10,012 nucleotides of DNA, taken from the NCBI GenBank assembly GCA_011523195.1, contig WTHH01000414.1, positions 1-10,012 of the forward strand, read 5' to 3'. Within the stretch, counting starts at the first letter, position 1, and every line of letters starts with the position of its first letter. The stretch comes from Verrucomicrobiales bacterium. GTDB lineage: Bacteria > Verrucomicrobiota > Verrucomicrobiia > Limisphaerales > UBA1096. Shown one piece after another: positions 8,665 through 10,012 of this stretch. Made by a program: the position numbers and the translations under genes. The notes under the pieces were generated by a model that was given only the letters and a program-made list of their open reading frames with translations, had not been told where the DNA came from and did no database searches.

Positions 8665-8724
8665 ATGCTGATGATTGAAGCCATTCCGACGCCAACGACA
8701 CTCGCTGAGGCCAGAAGGAGAGAC

Positions 8725-8754
8725 ATTCTTCGTTTCAAAAAAAGATACTGTCAA
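8725..8754 (-). promoter_or_regulatory. Candidate sigma-70 promoter for the beta-barrel/polysaccharide operon
   Basis: A perfect TTGACA (8754-8749, minus strand) is followed after 18 bases by AAGAAT (8730-8725), four of six matches to the -10 consensus. Transcription would start near 8718, leaving a leader of about 54 bases. It lies in the largest gap upstream of the polysaccharide genes, and the preceding glycosyltransferase gene has no clear terminator. Confidence 0.45.
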
Positions 8755-8813
8755 CATCAATCACCGATTTTTTACGTATTTTTATCCGTCGTAAAACCTC
8801 CGCCTTGACAATG

Positions 8814-10012
8814 TTACGGTGCGGTTTCCGGGACAGCGAATAACAGCCATTGTTGAGGGAAAAACTCATCATCCACCCCCAAAAGAGGAAATCCATCCGG
8901 CAACTCACCGTTTATCTGCATGTTCAACACAAATCGCTCCCAATTCGAGGCGTTATCTTTTGCAAAAACCCGGCTGACGTAACGCTGATCTGTCGTCATT
9001 TCGGTTAAATACAAGCCCCGTATCGGCCGAAAATCGTCATTCAACGAATAAAAATCCGGCTGCACCGTTCGTGTCAGCCAAAGGCTGTCCTGCCCACCGT
9101 ACCACGCCACGGCCCAGGGCAAATCGCTCATCATCAGATCGTCGCGTTTCAATTCCTGAAAACCGTGCCCTGCCGGAATGGATTTCAAATACTGGAGCCG
9201 CGCAGGATGATACGGCGGGTCGGCCACCGGATACGGCTTGGCCAATACGAACCCAAGAAGTAACGGCAAAGCCGAGGCAAGCACCAGTACTCCTCCACCG
9301 GCCAGTCGCATTTCCGGTAAGGTCACCTTCCACTGATCCAACAGGGAAAAAAACAACCCGGCACCAAACAGGAACGACACCGGGCCAACGATCGCCAGCA
9401 GGTTTTCACCGCTAAGGTTTGAAGCCATCTCCGCGAAACCGCCTTGGCCAAGCGGACGCCGCAACAAATCAGCCAAAGTCGATTCCGCATCGGAGAGATG
9501 CGTCCGACCAAGCGCTTGGCCAAGCGCAAACACTGCCAGCGTCATCAACAGAAAAAGCCGAAACCGATGCAGCCGTGGATTTCGAAACGGCACCACCAAA
9601 CCAATCAGGCAAATCACCGCAAACCAGCCTCCCGAAAAACGAGGCAACTCCGACAAAAGCAAGTAGCGAAGATTTCGGCTCAGTTTGTCGGCAAGTTTCC
9701 AAAAGCCGACGCCATCGGCCACGCCCTGCTTGAATTTATCATTTTCACCATCGGCAGTCGGCTCGCTTGGCTCATGAAACATCGTGCGCTCGATCGTGTC
9801 TCCGGGGAATTCTGCCGTTTGAGCGTACAAGGCTAAGCCGGATGTCCCAAATAAATTACCGCTGAGGTGATGGTTCCGAACCAGCCAAGGTGTACTCACC
9901 AAAAGGAACGCCAGCAGCGAAAAAAACATCGCACGCCATCGAAACCGGCCACCGAACCAAGCGAGAAAAACAGCCACCGGCACAATCACCAAACCAAAGC
10001 CATAACGAGTCA
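8814..10012 (-). CDS. GT-C/PMT-like membrane glycosyltransferase, C-terminal part (cut by the right window edge)
   Basis: The frame is open to the window edge, so 399 codons of the C-terminal part are visible and the N-terminus, where GT-C enzymes carry their catalytic acidic residues, is missing. At least six hydrophobic helices can be seen (for example VIVPVAVFLAWF, FFSLLAFLLVSTPWLVRN, FAVICLIGLVVPF, LLAIVGPVSFLFGAGLFF, GVLVLASALPLLLGFVLA). A soluble C-terminal part of about 130 residues follows, with SDLPWAVAWYGGQDSLWL. The TPWLVRNHHLSGN segment after a helix resembles family 39/ArnT-like enzymes, which transfer sugars from lipid-linked donors on the outer face of the inner membrane. The substrate is unknown. 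Three TTGGCCAA palindromes lie in the gene (LGQ, LGQ and LAK in the protein). It lies upstream of the polysaccharide module and may contribute to the same glycan (inference). Confidence 0.7.
   Translation of the reverse strand, partial: TRYGFGLVIVPVAVFLAWFGGRFRWRAMFFSLLAFLLVSTPWLVRNHHLSGNLFGTSGLALYAQTAEFPGDTIERTMFHEPSEPTADGENDKFKQGVADGVGFWKLADKLSRNLRYLLLSELPRFSGGWFAVICLIGLVVPFRNPRLHRFRLFLLMTLAVFALGQALGRTHLSDAESTLADLLRRPLGQGGFAEMASNLSGENLLAIVGPVSFLFGAGLFFSLLDQWKVTLPEMRLAGGGVLVLASALPLLLGFVLAKPYPVADPPYHPARLQYLKSIPAGHGFQELKRDDLMMSDLPWAVAWYGGQDSLWLTRTVQPDFYSLNDDFRPIRGLYLTEMTTDQRYVSRVFAKDNASNWERFVLNMQINGELPDGFPLLGVDDEFFPQQWLLFAVPETAP
9237..9527. repeat. Cluster C of the dispersed TTGGCCAA palindrome, three copies plus a degenerate one
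   Basis: Copies of TTGGCCAA lie at 9238-9245, 9444-9451 and 9516-9523. The last is the full CGCTTGGCCAAGCG and is directly preceded by a degenerate unit (CCGACCAAG at 9505-9513), which suggests an eroded tandem pair like that at 1580-1602. In the glycosyltransferase protein they read VLAKP, PLGQG and ALGQALG. Confidence 0.88.

Noticed and set aside
8667..8760. Earlier in-frame start of the beta-barrel protein at 8760
   Set aside because: It would put 32 mostly polar residues before a complete signal peptide and would overlap the candidate promoter.

Overview
All eight genes recognised here lie on the minus strand, so transcription runs from the right edge of the window to the left. The organism looks like a Gram-negative bacterium: there is a lipoprotein-type polysaccharide export protein, a Wzz/BY-kinase co-polymerase and an outer-membrane beta-barrel with a C-terminal aromatic residue. 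The primary sigma factor with a very long Lys/Ala-rich N-terminus, the small GlmU-like left-handed beta-helix acyltransferase and the style of the DinG helicase suggest the Verrucomicrobia or wider PVC group. That placement is inferred from remembered families, not from a search.

Layout in the order of transcription: (1) 10012-8814, C-terminal part of a multi-membrane-span GT-C/PMT-like glycosyltransferase, running off the right edge. (2) 8813-8665, intergenic region with a candidate promoter. (3) 8664-7444, outer-membrane beta-barrel protein with a signal peptide. (4) 7422-7385, a very strong intrinsic terminator hairpin only 13 bases before the next start codon. (5) 7371-5185, Wzc-like polysaccharide co-polymerase and tyrosine autokinase with an 11-tyrosine tail. 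(6) 5171-4509, Wza-like export lipoprotein. (7) 4512-4111, a small FHA-domain protein with one membrane helix, translationally coupled to the export gene. (8) 4110-3917, promoter region of rpoD. (9) 3916-1811, the primary sigma factor RpoD, followed by its terminator (1803-1773). (10) 1751-1044, a left-handed beta-helix acyltransferase. (11) 988 to the left edge, the N-terminal 329 codons of a DinG/XPD-type iron-sulphur helicase. No gap between genes reaches 300 bases.

Genes 3 and 5-7 form a compact exopolysaccharide export module: beta-barrel, inner-membrane co-polymerase/kinase, periplasmic/outer-membrane export lipoprotein and a membrane-tethered FHA protein. The flanking membrane glycosyltransferase may also work in envelope glycan synthesis. 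RpoD, the acyltransferase and DinG look like ordinary chromosomal functions.

The most unusual signal is a dispersed perfect palindrome, consensus CGCTTGGCCAAGCG (core TTGGCCAA). It occurs 12 times here, against about 0.15 expected by chance, and sits almost entirely inside coding sequence. The copies are confined to three genes (acyltransferase, FHA protein, glycosyltransferase) plus one 5' leader. The element is usually read as Leu-Gly-Gln-(Ala), and in the FHA protein it falls exactly on the conserved Gly-Arg phosphopeptide-binding motif, giving Gly-Gln. It is absent from the polysaccharide module, from rpoD and from the dinG part. It could be a short mobile palindrome, a HIP1-like iterated palindrome, an uptake-sequence-like signal or a binding/methylation site. 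The sequence alone does not decide between these.
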